Source: CAISDA01 sp050258555 (GTDB lineage Bacteria; Bacteroidota; Ignavibacteria; UBA10030; UBA8401). From it: a stretch of 64,000 bases of DNA. The position numbers and the translations under genes were made by a program. The stretch lies in assembly GCA_050258555.1 (NCBI GenBank), contig JBLMZA010000101.1, positions 20,736 to 84,735 of the forward strand, in the 5' to 3' direction. How positions within the stretch are numbered: the first letter of the stretch is position 1; each line of letters starts with the position of its first letter. Under the pieces are notes generated by a model, which was given only the letters and a program-made list of their open reading frames with translations, ran no database searches and was not told where the DNA came from. This document shows positions 43,832-53,303 of this stretch, one piece after another.

Positions 43832-44077
43832 ATGAAAAATGATGACGACGCAGAGCGTAAGATCGTATTCTGCACCCAATGCGGCAACAAGCTCGACAAT
43901 TTTTGTTTCGATGGCAGTGCCAGTGATCTTGAAGCAGTAAAGAAGCACATGGAAGAATGCAAGCGGGAGGGGCGTTTCAAGGGGGAGATGTGTTCACGTG
44001 TCTTCATTGCCGACGATTCAACAATTGACGCGTTTCCACCTCTGCCCAACGAGGACGAGGATGACGGCGAGGTTTAA
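43832..44077 (+). CDS. Small zinc-ribbon-like protein, function unknown
   Basis: 81 residues, highly charged. A CTQCG motif (Cys14, Cys17) followed by Cys25 and a HMEEC motif (His39, Cys43) suggests a small zinc-binding fold; the C-terminus is acidic (NEDEDDGEV). No signal peptide. A terminator follows directly. I do not recognise a named family. Confidence 0.6.
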   Translation: MKNDDDAERKIVFCTQCGNKLDNFCFDGSASDLEAVKKHMEECKREGRFKGEMCSRVFIADDSTIDAFPPLPNEDEDDGEV

Positions 44078-44080
44078 AAT

Positions 44081-44115
44081 AAAAAAAGTCCCGGTCTTGC
44101 GGCCGGGACTTTTTT
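44081..44115. terminator. Bidirectional terminator between the zinc-ribbon gene and csp
   Basis: A-run, stem AGTCCCGG(T)/(G)CCGGGACT and T-run give a symmetrical hairpin that can end transcription from both convergent genes. Confidence 0.88.
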
Positions 44116-44125
44116 GTTGCGCAGC

Positions 44126-44332
44126 TTAGCCGTTCACTTTCGAAACGTTGGCAGCCTGCAATCCTTTCGGTCCCTTCTCGACATCGAACTGAACCGATTC
44201 GCCTTCAGCCAGGTTCTTAAACCCATCCCCCAAAATGGATTTATAGTGCACGAACACATCTTCGCCTGTTTCGCGAGAGATAAAACCAAAACCCTTGGCA
44301 GTATTGAACCACTTGACTTTTCCGGTTTCCAT
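44126..44332 (-). CDS. cspA: Cold-shock domain protein
   Basis: 68 residues, a single cold-shock domain with RNP1 KGFGFI and RNP2 VFVHY (Tyr where Phe is usual). It binds single-stranded RNA/DNA as an RNA chaperone. A GAAAGGATC ribosome-binding site precedes the ATG, and the long AT-rich upstream gap (to about 44460) could be the structured leader common for csp genes, though I cannot assign a promoter there. Confidence 0.95.
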   Translation of the reverse strand: METGKVKWFNTAKGFGFISRETGEDVFVHYKSILGDGFKNLAEGESVQFDVEKGPKGLQAANVSKVNG

Positions 44333-44620
44333 GGAAAAGATCCTTTCAAAAAAGATTTTTCAAAATTCCGCCCTTCCAAGACGGACGTACAACGTATTGT
44401 TTCTCACTTCTGATTTTTCTATCGCAGGAAGGGTTCCCCTTACAGCTGTTTCTGAAAAATCTGCGGAGTGACAACCCCAACATCATTGTACCGGTTGATT
44501 ACGCGTCTAATATACAACTCTTTTCCTTATTCCACAACAAAATTTTTCCGGGTGCCGGCTCCGAATGTCCCTCTCCCGCCGGGGGTTTTTTCTTTCCAAT
44601 TTTTCACGTATCTTTACTGT

Positions 44621-47155
44621 ATGAGTGAAGCACCCATTCCGTCAAGACATCCTTCCCCGTTTCACAACAAGCGTCGGCTCATGCCGGCCTTTTTTATACT
44701 GCTGCTTGCAGCGTTCTGCATGCACCCGGCTTTCGCGGGAACGGATACCGAACGCGTCCATCGTCCGCTGCACCGTCCGACCGTCGCCCTTGTGCTGAGC
44801 GGCGGAGGTTCCCGCGGACTGTCGCATGTGGGCGTACTGCGTGCGCTCGAACGGCACCATATCCCGATCGATTACATCGTGGGCTCGAGCATGGGCGCGA
44901 TCATCGGCGGACTCTATGCCTCCGGATATACCACGCGTCAGCTCACCGATCTCATCGACACAACACAGTGGACATCGATCCTCTCGCTCTCCGACGATTA
45001 TGACCGGCGCAGTCTCTTTCTCGATCAGAAGCAGACCGCTGATAAAAGCCAGCTTGTGATACGCCTGGACGGTCTTTCGCCCGTGATTCCTTCCTCGATC
45101 TCGACCGGACAGAATCTCTCGCGCTTCCTCAACCAGCTCACGATGCAGAGCCTGTATCATCCCCGGAAGACGTTCGATGATTTCAAGATTCCCTTTCGCG
45201 CCGTCGCCACCGATATGATCTCCGGAAAACGTGTCGTGATCGATGCCGGCAACCTCTCCGAGGCCATGCGCGCCAGCGTCGGCGTGCCCCTGCTCTACAG
45301 CGCCGTCCGAAGAGATTCCATGCAGCTGATGGACGGCGGACTCATGTCGAACATCCCGGTCGATGTGGCCCGTTCGCTCGGCGCCGATATCGTCATCGCC
45401 GTCGATGTGACCAGTCCGCTCCGCACCGCCTCCCAGCTCAACATGCCGTGGGAAATCGCCGACCAGATCATCGGCATCATGGCGCAGGCCGGCAACAAGA
45501 AATCGCTCGAGGAAGCGACGATCGTCGTGCAGCCTGCCGCCGGCAGCCGGCTGCCGAGCGATTTTTCCGATTTCGATACACTGATCGTCCAGGGAGAAAC
45601 TGCCGTAGAGCGTATCATGCCCGCACTGCGAGACAGCCTTGCTGCGGCACAGCGCCGGTTTGCCGCCATCTCGCCCGATACAGCCGCCGATCCGCCCCTC
45701 ATCCGCGTCGCCACGGTCACGGGCGTCAGGGCCTTCCCGAGCGGCGAACTCGCCGCGTGCGTCCAGTCGATGCTGCCCGCGCCGTACACCGACGAATTTA
45801 TCCGGCGGGCATCGGATTCTCTGCTCACGAAGTACCGGTCGATGGGGTATTCGCTGGCGCGCGTCCGATCGGCCCACTTGTATGCACAGTCCGGCTCCGT
45901 GCTCTTCGACATCGACGAAGGCGTCATCGGGCATATCGTGATCGAAGGCAATGAGCGCACGCGCGACTGGGTGATCTGGCGAGAACTCTCATTCTCGCCC
46001 GGGGAAGTCTTCACCTATGCCGACGCCGAACGCTCGATCGCCAATCTCCTGGCAACGAACCTGTTCGAGCAGGCATCGATTGACTTCCGTTTTCTCGAGG
46101 ACCAGACCGTCGTGGTCATTCAGGTGCGCGAACGCCATGCCGAACTCCTCCGGCTCGGCATCCGCATCGACAACGAGCGCAACGTGCAGCCGCTTCTGAG
46201 CCTGCGCGACGAAAACCTCTTCGGCTCGGCCACCGAATCGGGCATCGCCTTTGCCGGGGGACTGCGCAACCGCAAGTATGCGGCGGAACTCAGGACCAGC
46301 CGCATTTTCAACACGTATTTCAACTTCAAAGTCGGTGGCGGATACTCGCTCCGCAATTCCTACATCTACGGAACCGATTCGGCGCTGACGACGCCCCATG
46401 CATTCAACCGCATACAGCTTGGCGAATATCAGACGACCATCTATGGCGGAACGATTTCTCTGGGCCGGCAGGTCGAGCGTCTCGGCAATGTTTCACTGGA
46501 ATACAAACTCGAGCACGTGGCGCTCAAGCGTCTGACCGGCATCGCCGTTCAGGCCGAAGACTACTCGATGCATACAATCAAGCTGAACTCGACGATCGAC
46601 GCGCTCGACCGCTATCCGTTCCCCCGCACCGGCTCGCTCATGAACCTTTCGTGGGAAACCGCCGTGCTGTTCAGTCCGCATACGCCCGGATATTCGCGGT
46701 TTTTCTTCTCCTATGAATCGTTCTACACGTACTTTACGCGGCATACGTTCCATCCGCGCGTGACATTCGGTTATGCGGACAAGACGCTTCCGTTCTCGCA
46801 GCAGTTCACGCTTGGCGGAGAAACGATGCTCTATGGGACGCGCGAGGACGATGCGTACGGACGCCAGCTGTTCCTCGCCAATATTGAATACCGCATCGCG
46901 CTTCCCTTCCGGATCATCTGGGATTCGTACGCCTCGTTCCGCTACGATATCGGCGCCACATGGCCCGAGACCCGGAATATCCGTCTCAACGACATGCAGC
47001 ATGGATTGGGCGGCAACATCTCGATCGAGACGCCGCTTGGGCCTGCGACCATCTCCATCGGCCGCAGTTTCCATATACATGAAGACGGCGCTTCCGCTTC
47101 CCAGCTTGTCTGGGGGCCGCTGGTCACCTACTTCTCGCTTGGCTATCCCCTGTAA
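44621..47155 (+). CDS. Patatin-like phospholipase fused to a POTRA/Omp85 beta-barrel
   Basis: 844 residues from ATG 44621; an internal ATG at 44681 starts directly at the signal peptide (MPAFFILLLAAFC) and may be the true start, because TATCTTTA just before 44621 resembles a -7 promoter element. The patatin domain has the oxyanion motif GGGSRG, nucleophile elbow GSSMG (residue about 88) and catalytic DGG (about 237). A POTRA-like region near 425-500 and a C-terminal surface-antigen barrel ending FSLGYPL follow. This is the PlpD/FplA type Vd layout; it should anchor or secrete a lipase at the outer membrane. Confidence 0.9.
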   Translation: MSEAPIPSRHPSPFHNKRRLMPAFFILLLAAFCMHPAFAGTDTERVHRPLHRPTVALVLSGGGSRGLSHVGVLRALERHHIPIDYIVGSSMGAIIGGLYASGYTTRQLTDLIDTTQWTSILSLSDDYDRRSLFLDQKQTADKSQLVIRLDGLSPVIPSSISTGQNLSRFLNQLTMQSLYHPRKTFDDFKIPFRAVATDMISGKRVVIDAGNLSEAMRASVGVPLLYSAVRRDSMQLMDGGLMSNIPVDVARSLGADIVIAVDVTSPLRTASQLNMPWEIADQIIGIMAQAGNKKSLEEATIVVQPAAGSRLPSDFSDFDTLIVQGETAVERIMPALRDSLAAAQRRFAAISPDTAADPPLIRVATVTGVRAFPSGELAACVQSMLPAPYTDEFIRRASDSLLTKYRSMGYSLARVRSAHLYAQSGSVLFDIDEGVIGHIVIEGNERTRDWVIWRELSFSPGEVFTYADAERSIANLLATNLFEQASIDFRFLEDQTVVVIQVRERHAELLRLGIRIDNERNVQPLLSLRDENLFGSATESGIAFAGGLRNRKYAAELRTSRIFNTYFNFKVGGGYSLRNSYIYGTDSALTTPHAFNRIQLGEYQTTIYGGTISLGRQVERLGNVSLEYKLEHVALKRLTGIAVQAEDYSMHTIKLNSTIDALDRYPFPRTGSLMNLSWETAVLFSPHTPGYSRFFFSYESFYTYFTRHTFHPRVTFGYADKTLPFSQQFTLGGETMLYGTREDDAYGRQLFLANIEYRIALPFRIIWDSYASFRYDIGATWPETRNIRLNDMQHGLGGNISIETPLGPATISIGRSFHIHEDGASASQLVWGPLVTYFSLGYPL

Positions 47156-47208
47156 AAAACGGAAAGCCGCCGCCTGCGTGCACCGGGCACACAAGCGGCG
47201 GCTTCCGC
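47155..47208 (-). terminator. Terminator between convergent genes
   Basis: GGAAGCCGCCGC pairs with GCGGCGGCTTTCC (one bulged T) and is followed on the minus strand by TTTTTT. It serves the amidase gene and probably also the plus-strand patatin gene. Confidence 0.78.
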
Positions 47209-47229
47209 CACTCTCAAGTTCGACTTAGA

Positions 47230-49134
47230 TCACTTCTGCACGATCATCCGCTTCGTCTGCACGAAGCTTCCGGCCTGCATGCGGTAGAAATAGACGCCGC
47301 TTGTGAGCATTGAGGCGTTCATCGCATACGTGTAGATGCCGGGCGCGAGCTTCTCGTTCACGAGCACGGAGACTTCCCTTCCGAGCAGATCATACACCTT
47401 CACCGAGACAAGGCCTACCTCGGCCACATGCACCTCGAAGTTGGTCGAGGGATTGAAGGGGTTCGGATAATTCTGCGTCAGGGCAAATTCCTTCGGGGCC
47501 GTCTCGTCTTTTTCAACGCCGGTCACCGCACCGACCGTGCGGAATGAAAACACATGCGCATCGCCGCTGACCGTATCCTGGTTTGCATCGAGTCCGGAGC
47601 CGTAGACTGATTTCGCACTGCCATTCACTTTTACGGTATACTGTGTGCCGCCATCAAGCGGTGCGGACGGCGTGAAGTACATCGTCGTCAGATCGCTCTT
47701 CCATGTGAACGTTCCCGGCACATTCGGCGTCATGGAAAATGCCGCGCGCGCCGATGCGGTGTCCATCACGTCTGTGAAGCGCATGATGATCTGCTTCGTC
47801 ACGGCGAAGGCCGTGTCGTTCGCCTTCGGCTGCGTGAGGGAAATGTACGGCGGAAGCGGAATCGTCGTATAGGAGAACAAATAGGGCACCGATTGGAATG
47901 TCGATGAGACGCTGCCGTTGTCGACGAAGATCGTCGACGTGGGAGCCTTTGCCATTCCCGCAAACGAGAATGTATAGGCGGTCTTGAACGGAAGCGGCTT
48001 CCTCGGTGTGATCGTCATGACGGTATTGCCGGCGGACCAGGAAATCACTCCGTCGATGGACGGCGTCACGGTCATCTTCGAGCGCACGAAGGCGGTATCC
48101 ATCGCCTTCAGGAATGTGATCACGATCGGTGTGGCCCGGTCGACGCCCATGGCATTCGCCGCGGGAACCGTCGAGGCGATCGCGGGCTGGTTGTTCGTGA
48201 TCGTCACCGTGGCCTCATCGGCCGGATACCCCGGCGTCTCATACCGGACGGTATAGGTGCCGGCCGGAATCGAATCCATCAGGAAATATCCGTTGTTGTA
48301 CGTGTCTGTCGTGTACGTGCGGTTGATCGGGAGCACGCGGATCTTCGCGCCGTTCACGCCGAGACCCGTCGTGCGGTCCGACTGCGTGCCGGCGATGATG
48401 CCGAGCGTATCGAATGTGACGCCGAAATAATCGCAGAACGCGTTGTAGATGCCGTAGGCCTCACCGCGGCGGTAATCGTTATTCAACAGCTTGCGCGTCT
48501 CCGGCTTATAGTCGTGGAACGAGCCTTCCGAAAGTTCCGCAGGCATTGCCGAACCGTTCAGCACGCCGAGATTGAATCCGCCGTTCGGTCCGCCATAGAA
48601 CGTGTAATCGGTCCGCACCCAATATGTGGACTGCGTCCTGTTTTTCGCCTGAACGTGGTTCCAGAGCTTGTCGGACATCACGAGCGCTTCGGGCCATTGC
48701 GCCTGGCGCGTCGCGGTGTTTTCCTTCAGAAGGATGAGCGTATAATTCGAACCCGTATTGGTGCCGCCGGTCGCATTGCTGTGTATCGAATGGAACCAGT
48801 TCACATTGTTCTGGTTGGCGATCGTATAGCGCGCGCTCAGGCTCGGCTCGTCGTCGCCTCCCGATGCATTATTCGTGTATTCGTTCGTATAGCGCGTCAA
48901 AATCACGGTCGCGCCGCGCGCCTCCAGCATCGATTTGAGCAGGAGCGCTTTCGCGTAGTTGCCGTCCGATTCCCAGAACGGCAGTTCCGAAAACACCGGC
49001 GGACGGTCGTTCGAACTGTGTCCGCCGTGTCCCGGATCGATGCAGAATTTGAGTCCCTTCATGTCGGCGCGCTGCGCGCTCAGGGGAAGCACAATCATCA
49101 CCGCCGCAAGCAATAATCCAATCAGTCGTTTCAT
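47230..49134 (-). CDS. T9SS-exported N-acetylmuramoyl-L-alanine amidase (Amidase_3) with Ig-like domains
   Basis: 634 residues. Signal peptide (KRLIGLLLAAVMIVLPLSA), then a zinc amidase of the AmiC/CwlC type with DPGHGG (His36), Glu55 and SIHSN (His118). Two SbsA/Big_5-like domains follow (about 325-430 and 435-545; each has the MD...F..TP pattern), then a T9SS sorting domain (NYPNPFNPSTNF ... KRMIVQK). It cleaves the amide bond between MurNAc and the peptide stem. Its start overlaps the stop of the upstream beta-propeller gene (TAATG). Export suggests action on other cells' or shed peptidoglycan. Confidence 0.9.
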   Translation of the reverse strand: MKRLIGLLLAAVMIVLPLSAQRADMKGLKFCIDPGHGGHSSNDRPPVFSELPFWESDGNYAKALLLKSMLEARGATVILTRYTNEYTNNASGGDDEPSLSARYTIANQNNVNWFHSIHSNATGGTNTGSNYTLILLKENTATRQAQWPEALVMSDKLWNHVQAKNRTQSTYWVRTDYTFYGGPNGGFNLGVLNGSAMPAELSEGSFHDYKPETRKLLNNDYRRGEAYGIYNAFCDYFGVTFDTLGIIAGTQSDRTTGLGVNGAKIRVLPINRTYTTDTYNNGYFLMDSIPAGTYTVRYETPGYPADEATVTITNNQPAIASTVPAANAMGVDRATPIVITFLKAMDTAFVRSKMTVTPSIDGVISWSAGNTVMTITPRKPLPFKTAYTFSFAGMAKAPTSTIFVDNGSVSSTFQSVPYLFSYTTIPLPPYISLTQPKANDTAFAVTKQIIMRFTDVMDTASARAAFSMTPNVPGTFTWKSDLTTMYFTPSAPLDGGTQYTVKVNGSAKSVYGSGLDANQDTVSGDAHVFSFRTVGAVTGVEKDETAPKEFALTQNYPNPFNPSTNFEVHVAEVGLVSVKVYDLLGREVSVLVNEKLAPGIYTYAMNASMLTSGVYFYRMQAGSFVQTKRMIVQK

Positions 49135-50042
49135 TACTGTGCCTCCTCATAGCTGATCACATAGATCGCACCGTTTCCGCTGCAGACAATTTTATTTTCG
49201 ACGGCAGAGCACGACGGATTCATTTCCATCACATCGGCGGTTGCGGTCAGCTCGACGGTCAGTGCGCCGTCGGCAGAGACGGCGCAGATTTCCGAGCCGG
49301 TGAATTTTCTTCCGTCGTCCTTGTCGTTCATATAGACAAGCCAGCGGCCGTCGCGCGTCCAGACGGCGCCGTCGCGCCGGCCGAGCCGGGCGAGCACCGT
49401 GCCGGAAAGATCACAGACGAACGTGCCGCGCGCCATGTCGTAGGCCGCGAGCTTCTGCCGGTCCGGCGAGAGCGCCGGCCAGATGTAGCTGCCGTTGCCG
49501 AGCGGATCGATTGTGACTTTCACGCCGTTTTTCAAGAGCGCGATTTTCGTGTTTTCGATGCCGAGCACCTCCACGGCAGCGGAAGCCGTTTTGGCAAGCT
49601 TCGGCGCCTGCACGACGCCCTGCACGCTGACGACCGGCTCGCTCTGCGCAAAAACCGGCGTCGAGACATCCGTGCCCCGCGCGGCAATGCGCGTCGAGAG
49701 CGTGGCAAGATTCATGACCACCGCTTCCTGCGTGCGCTCATGCGTCTGCGAGTTGTACGTCGTACGCCGGTAAGCCAGCTGTGATCCGTCGGCAGAGACC
49801 GTGAATCCGTATCCCGACTGGGGATCGGATGTCAGCTGCATCACCTGGTTATCGGTACGCGAATATTTCCAGATTCCTTCGTACGCTTCGTTGGTGAAAT
49901 AGACGGCCTTGCCGTCGGGCGAGAAGACGGGACACGTCCACTGTCCGCCGGAAGGGAGCGGAAGCTTTTCGACCGCCGTGACCTTCAATTGTGCCGACGC
50001 CGCCGTCGCGGCGATGAGCACACATAAGAGTATCTTTTTCAT
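49134..50042 (-). CDS. TolB-like beta-propeller protein
   Basis: 302 residues with a signal peptide (KKILLCVLIAATAASA). WD40/PD40-type repeats are visible, such as PVFSPDGKAVYFTN, YGFTVSADGSQLAYRR and WTRDGRWLVYMND. No sorting domain, so likely periplasmic. It is flanked by two amidase genes and coupled to the downstream one by a 1-nt overlap; similar propellers scaffold envelope complexes, but the partner is unknown. Confidence 0.82.
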   Translation of the reverse strand: MKKILLCVLIAATAASAQLKVTAVEKLPLPSGGQWTCPVFSPDGKAVYFTNEAYEGIWKYSRTDNQVMQLTSDPQSGYGFTVSADGSQLAYRRTTYNSQTHERTQEAVVMNLATLSTRIAARGTDVSTPVFAQSEPVVSVQGVVQAPKLAKTASAAVEVLGIENTKIALLKNGVKVTIDPLGNGSYIWPALSPDRQKLAAYDMARGTFVCDLSGTVLARLGRRDGAVWTRDGRWLVYMNDKDDGRKFTGSEICAVSADGALTVELTATADVMEMNPSCSAVENKIVCSGNGAIYVISYEEAQ

Positions 50043-50100
50043 TCCAGTCTGACCTCTTCTTGATGATGATAGGGGACGAAGCAGTGCATTGTCCCTGTTG

Positions 50101-52716
50101 TTATTTGTTGAGAAGCAATTTCTTTGTGGCCGAATACGATCCCGCCTTCAGCGTGTAGAAATACACGCCCGAGGGCAGGCCTGCCGCGTTCCACTCCATC
50201 GTGTATGTGCCGGGCTGCATCGGCTCATCGGCCAGGCGCGCCACTTCCCTTCCCAGCACATCATACACGGCAAGCCTCACCGGCTGCGCCGAGGGAATCG
50301 AGAACCGGATGTGCGTCGAGGGATTGAACGGATTCGGATAGTTCTGTTCCAGCACGAACGCGCCGGGCATCGCCGATGTCTTCTCGCGATCGACCGACGT
50401 GACGGCGGAACCGCTCGAGAGTGCATCGATGTAGATCGTGCCGCTCATGGCCGCGCCGGCTTTCTGCACAAGCACGAAGCTGGCGAAACGGCGCGTGGAT
50501 CCGGACACCGCGCTCAGCGGAATCGTCACAAGCTTCCAGCCTGTCCAGTCGATGGTCGCCGCCGCAACGGTGGTGAATCCGCCGGAATTGTAGAACCAGA
50601 GTTCGATGGCGTTGCCGCTGGCATCGCCGTAGACCCAGATGCCGATGACCGATCCGCCCTCGACGGAATAGTTGCCGGCATTGTGCTCGCGGCAGACGCC
50701 GCCCGCGTTGTTCTGCCACTGGTAGGTGATTCTGCCTGATCCGGAGCCGCTGAGCTTCGGCGAGGCGACCGTGGCGAATGTCGCGATGACATTCACGGTG
50801 CTTCCGCTTGCCGACGGCTGCCACCACTTGCCGGCCGCATCGATTTCATCGAGCACCGTGCCGACCAGCTTCGGGTACGATCCGACGGCGAATGTGTATG
50901 TCTGCACCGCATTGAGCGCGTTGCCGCTCAAGTCCTTCGCATCCTGCGAGACCGTCAGCGTATAGATGCCTCCCGGCTTCAGCTCCGCATTCGGCGTGAC
51001 AACGACGAGCGTCGTGTTGTTCTGCGAGGTGACGGTCTTTGAAAACGGAAGCGATGTTCCCGTGCTGTCTTTCAGCGTGATCGCATTCTCGAGCGAGGCG
51101 GCATCCATCACTTCGCTGAATGTGAGTCGCATCGAAGCCGAAGGGCTGATCGCTTCCTGCTTATCCTGCGGATACGCCGCGAGCACGGTGGGCGCCGCTG
51201 CGTCGCTCTTCACGGTCTTCAAGGTGAACTCATAGCGGTCGCTCCTGCCGTCGCCGTTGAGATCGAGTCCCTTGCCGAAGAAGTTGTGCGCGCCGGTGTC
51301 GATCGCGACTGTATAGGATGCGTCGAATGCCAGATAGGAATTCGGCGTGAATGTCATGCTCCGGTTGTCGGTTTCCCATGTGAATGTGCCCGGGACATTC
51401 GGCGCGATCGTGAAATTCTTCTGCACGGATGCCTTGTCCATTCGCTCGCTGAATGTGATCTGTATCTTGTCGTAGACCTGGAAGAGCTTTGTGGGCACGG
51501 TCGACGCGACGGTGGGTACGGTCGTATCCTGGCGGATCATCTGCATGAAGAACGTCCAGTCCCAGTATTTGCCCGGATCGGTGTGGTTGTTGCACGACGG
51601 CGTGATCTCGGGATAGTTCGTTGCCATCCAGCTTGTCCAGCTTGCGCTTTGCCAATCGCCGTGGCCGATCACATGATTGCGGTCTTTCGGAATGTTGTAT
51701 TTGTCGCACATGTATTTCACGAGCTTCGCCGACGAGAGGTACATGTCGTCGGTGAACCAGGCGGGATTGCTCGCAAAGCCCTCGTGCTCGATGCCGAGCG
51801 AATAGCGGTTGAGGCAGACGGCATGCCAGGCGTAATACTGCTCTTCGACCATCTGCGTCACCTCGCCCGCGGGACTGTCCGAGCCGTTGTCCTGCGCGCT
51901 GTTGAGGCAGTAGTGGACGCTCGCGTCCTTGCGCGTCTGGAATCCGGACACGACGGCTGCATAGTAGCCTTCCATGTCGTGTATGACCACGAAGACCTTT
52001 CCGTTGCCCGTAGTATAATAGCATCCGGGAGTGCCCGGCACCCATTTCGCGAGCGGATAATCGGGCGTCGCCGCCGCCTTTTTGAGGCTGGAAGCCTGCG
52101 CGGCCGCTGCCTGCAGCGCCTCGACCGATTTGCGCATCGGCGCAAGGTTCAGCGAGGGGCGCGCATCGATCTCGATGCCGTAGCGGTGATAGCCCGTCTG
52201 CAGACGCCTGTAGAGCTCAAGCGCATGCCCGTGCGAAAGTTCCGGCTGCGGAATGCCCGTGTATCGGGCGATGGCGTTTTCCCAGCTTTCGAGCGATCCG
52301 GCCGCGGCATATGCGGGTTTCGGCGTTTCCTCGTATAACTTTTTCAGAAGCGCCGCCGCGCCGCGGATATTCTGATAGGGATCTGCTTTCAGATCCTTCA
52401 CGTCGCGGCCGATCAGTGCGGCGGCTTCGCGCAGCGTGTGTCCGAATTCGTAATTGTCCCAGAGTCCCATGATGCCGTACAGTCTCGGCATCTTCGAACA
52501 GGACGAAACGGTGTCTCCTTCCTCCCATTGCATCTGTGACCAGCGCGTGGTGCTGAAAGCGACGCCCTTCAGCATGTCGGCCGGCACGTTGAATTCAGCC
52601 GCGGCGGCTTCAAAGTATGCATTGTAGCGTGAACGGTCTTCCGTTTCCGAACGAAGCAGGCTTCCGCAAACGATGACGACACAGGCGATCAATGCGAGAC
52701 GGCGTAACAAGTTCAT
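50101..52716 (-). CDS. T9SS-exported N-acetylmuramoyl-L-alanine amidase (Amidase_2) with N-terminal lysozyme-like region
   Basis: 871 residues. Residues about 25-190 look like a lysozyme-like/SLT domain (FNVPADMLKGVAFSTTRW). The amidase_2 domain (about 235-385) has the zinc ligands in VIHDMEGYY, GIGHGDW-like NHVIGHGDW and HTDPGKYWDW. Two SbsA/Big_5 domains, a carbohydrate-binding-like sandwich and a T9SS sorting domain (NYPNPFNPSTHI ... KKLLLNK) complete it. The start overlaps nadD by 4 nt. Joined glycosidase-like and amidase domains would degrade peptidoglycan efficiently outside the cell. Confidence 0.88.
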   Translation of the reverse strand: MNLLRRLALIACVVIVCGSLLRSETEDRSRYNAYFEAAAAEFNVPADMLKGVAFSTTRWSQMQWEEGDTVSSCSKMPRLYGIMGLWDNYEFGHTLREAAALIGRDVKDLKADPYQNIRGAAALLKKLYEETPKPAYAAAGSLESWENAIARYTGIPQPELSHGHALELYRRLQTGYHRYGIEIDARPSLNLAPMRKSVEALQAAAAQASSLKKAAATPDYPLAKWVPGTPGCYYTTGNGKVFVVIHDMEGYYAAVVSGFQTRKDASVHYCLNSAQDNGSDSPAGEVTQMVEEQYYAWHAVCLNRYSLGIEHEGFASNPAWFTDDMYLSSAKLVKYMCDKYNIPKDRNHVIGHGDWQSASWTSWMATNYPEITPSCNNHTDPGKYWDWTFFMQMIRQDTTVPTVASTVPTKLFQVYDKIQITFSERMDKASVQKNFTIAPNVPGTFTWETDNRSMTFTPNSYLAFDASYTVAIDTGAHNFFGKGLDLNGDGRSDRYEFTLKTVKSDAAAPTVLAAYPQDKQEAISPSASMRLTFSEVMDAASLENAITLKDSTGTSLPFSKTVTSQNNTTLVVVTPNAELKPGGIYTLTVSQDAKDLSGNALNAVQTYTFAVGSYPKLVGTVLDEIDAAGKWWQPSASGSTVNVIATFATVASPKLSGSGSGRITYQWQNNAGGVCREHNAGNYSVEGGSVIGIWVYGDASGNAIELWFYNSGGFTTVAAATIDWTGWKLVTIPLSAVSGSTRRFASFVLVQKAGAAMSGTIYIDALSSGSAVTSVDREKTSAMPGAFVLEQNYPNPFNPSTHIRFSIPSAQPVRLAVYDVLGREVARLADEPMQPGTYTMEWNAAGLPSGVYFYTLKAGSYSATKKLLLNK

Positions 52717-53303
52717 TCTTTCTCTTCTCTATATAAGTGATGTGTAAGGATGTACTGCTCTACTGTCCGAGGAACAAGATACCGGATGCTCAGGCCTTCA
52801 CGGACGCGCCGGCGTATGGCGGACGACGACAGCTCGATATCCGGCACGGGAATGAAACGGATGCGGTCATCGGAAATGCCCGCCGGTTTCCCTTCTGCAA
52901 CCGCCGCGCGGTTCATGACAATGATCTCCGAACGCTCCAGGATCTTCGCGGGATCCTTCCATGCATCGAGCGTACGGTAATTATCCATGCCGATGATGAC
53001 CGAGAACGCGGCATCGGGACGGCTGCGGAGCAGATGCCCGAGCGTTTCGACCGTATAGGACACATCGCCCTTGCGCACCTCGTAGTCGCTGCATTCGAAA
53101 AAGGGATTGCCCTCGATCGCCAACCGCGTCATCGCAAGCCGGTCTTCCGCATTGCCCTCTTCCCCCTGGCGCTTGTGCGGGGAGATGAACGACGGAATGA
53201 AAAGAATGCGGTCGAGCTTCGCCTCTTCCCGCACATGTTCGGCGGTGATGAGATGACCCAGGTGCGGCGGATTGAATGTGCCGCCGTAGATTCCGATTCT
53301 CAT
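52713..53303 (-). CDS. nadD: Nicotinate-nucleotide adenylyltransferase
   Basis: 196 residues from MRIGIYGGTF, with GAAGG upstream. Nucleotidyltransferase motifs GGTFNPPHLGH and SSSAIRRRV are intact. It makes nicotinic acid adenine dinucleotide in NAD synthesis in the cytoplasm. It overlaps the glycosyltransferase gene before it and the amidase gene after it by 4 nt each, so a housekeeping enzyme is embedded in an envelope operon. Confidence 0.95.
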   Translation of the reverse strand: MRIGIYGGTFNPPHLGHLITAEHVREEAKLDRILFIPSFISPHKRQGEEGNAEDRLAMTRLAIEGNPFFECSDYEVRKGDVSYTVETLGHLLRSRPDAAFSVIIGMDNYRTLDAWKDPAKILERSEIIVMNRAAVAEGKPAGISDDRIRFIPVPDIELSSSAIRRRVREGLSIRYLVPRTVEQYILTHHLYREEKE

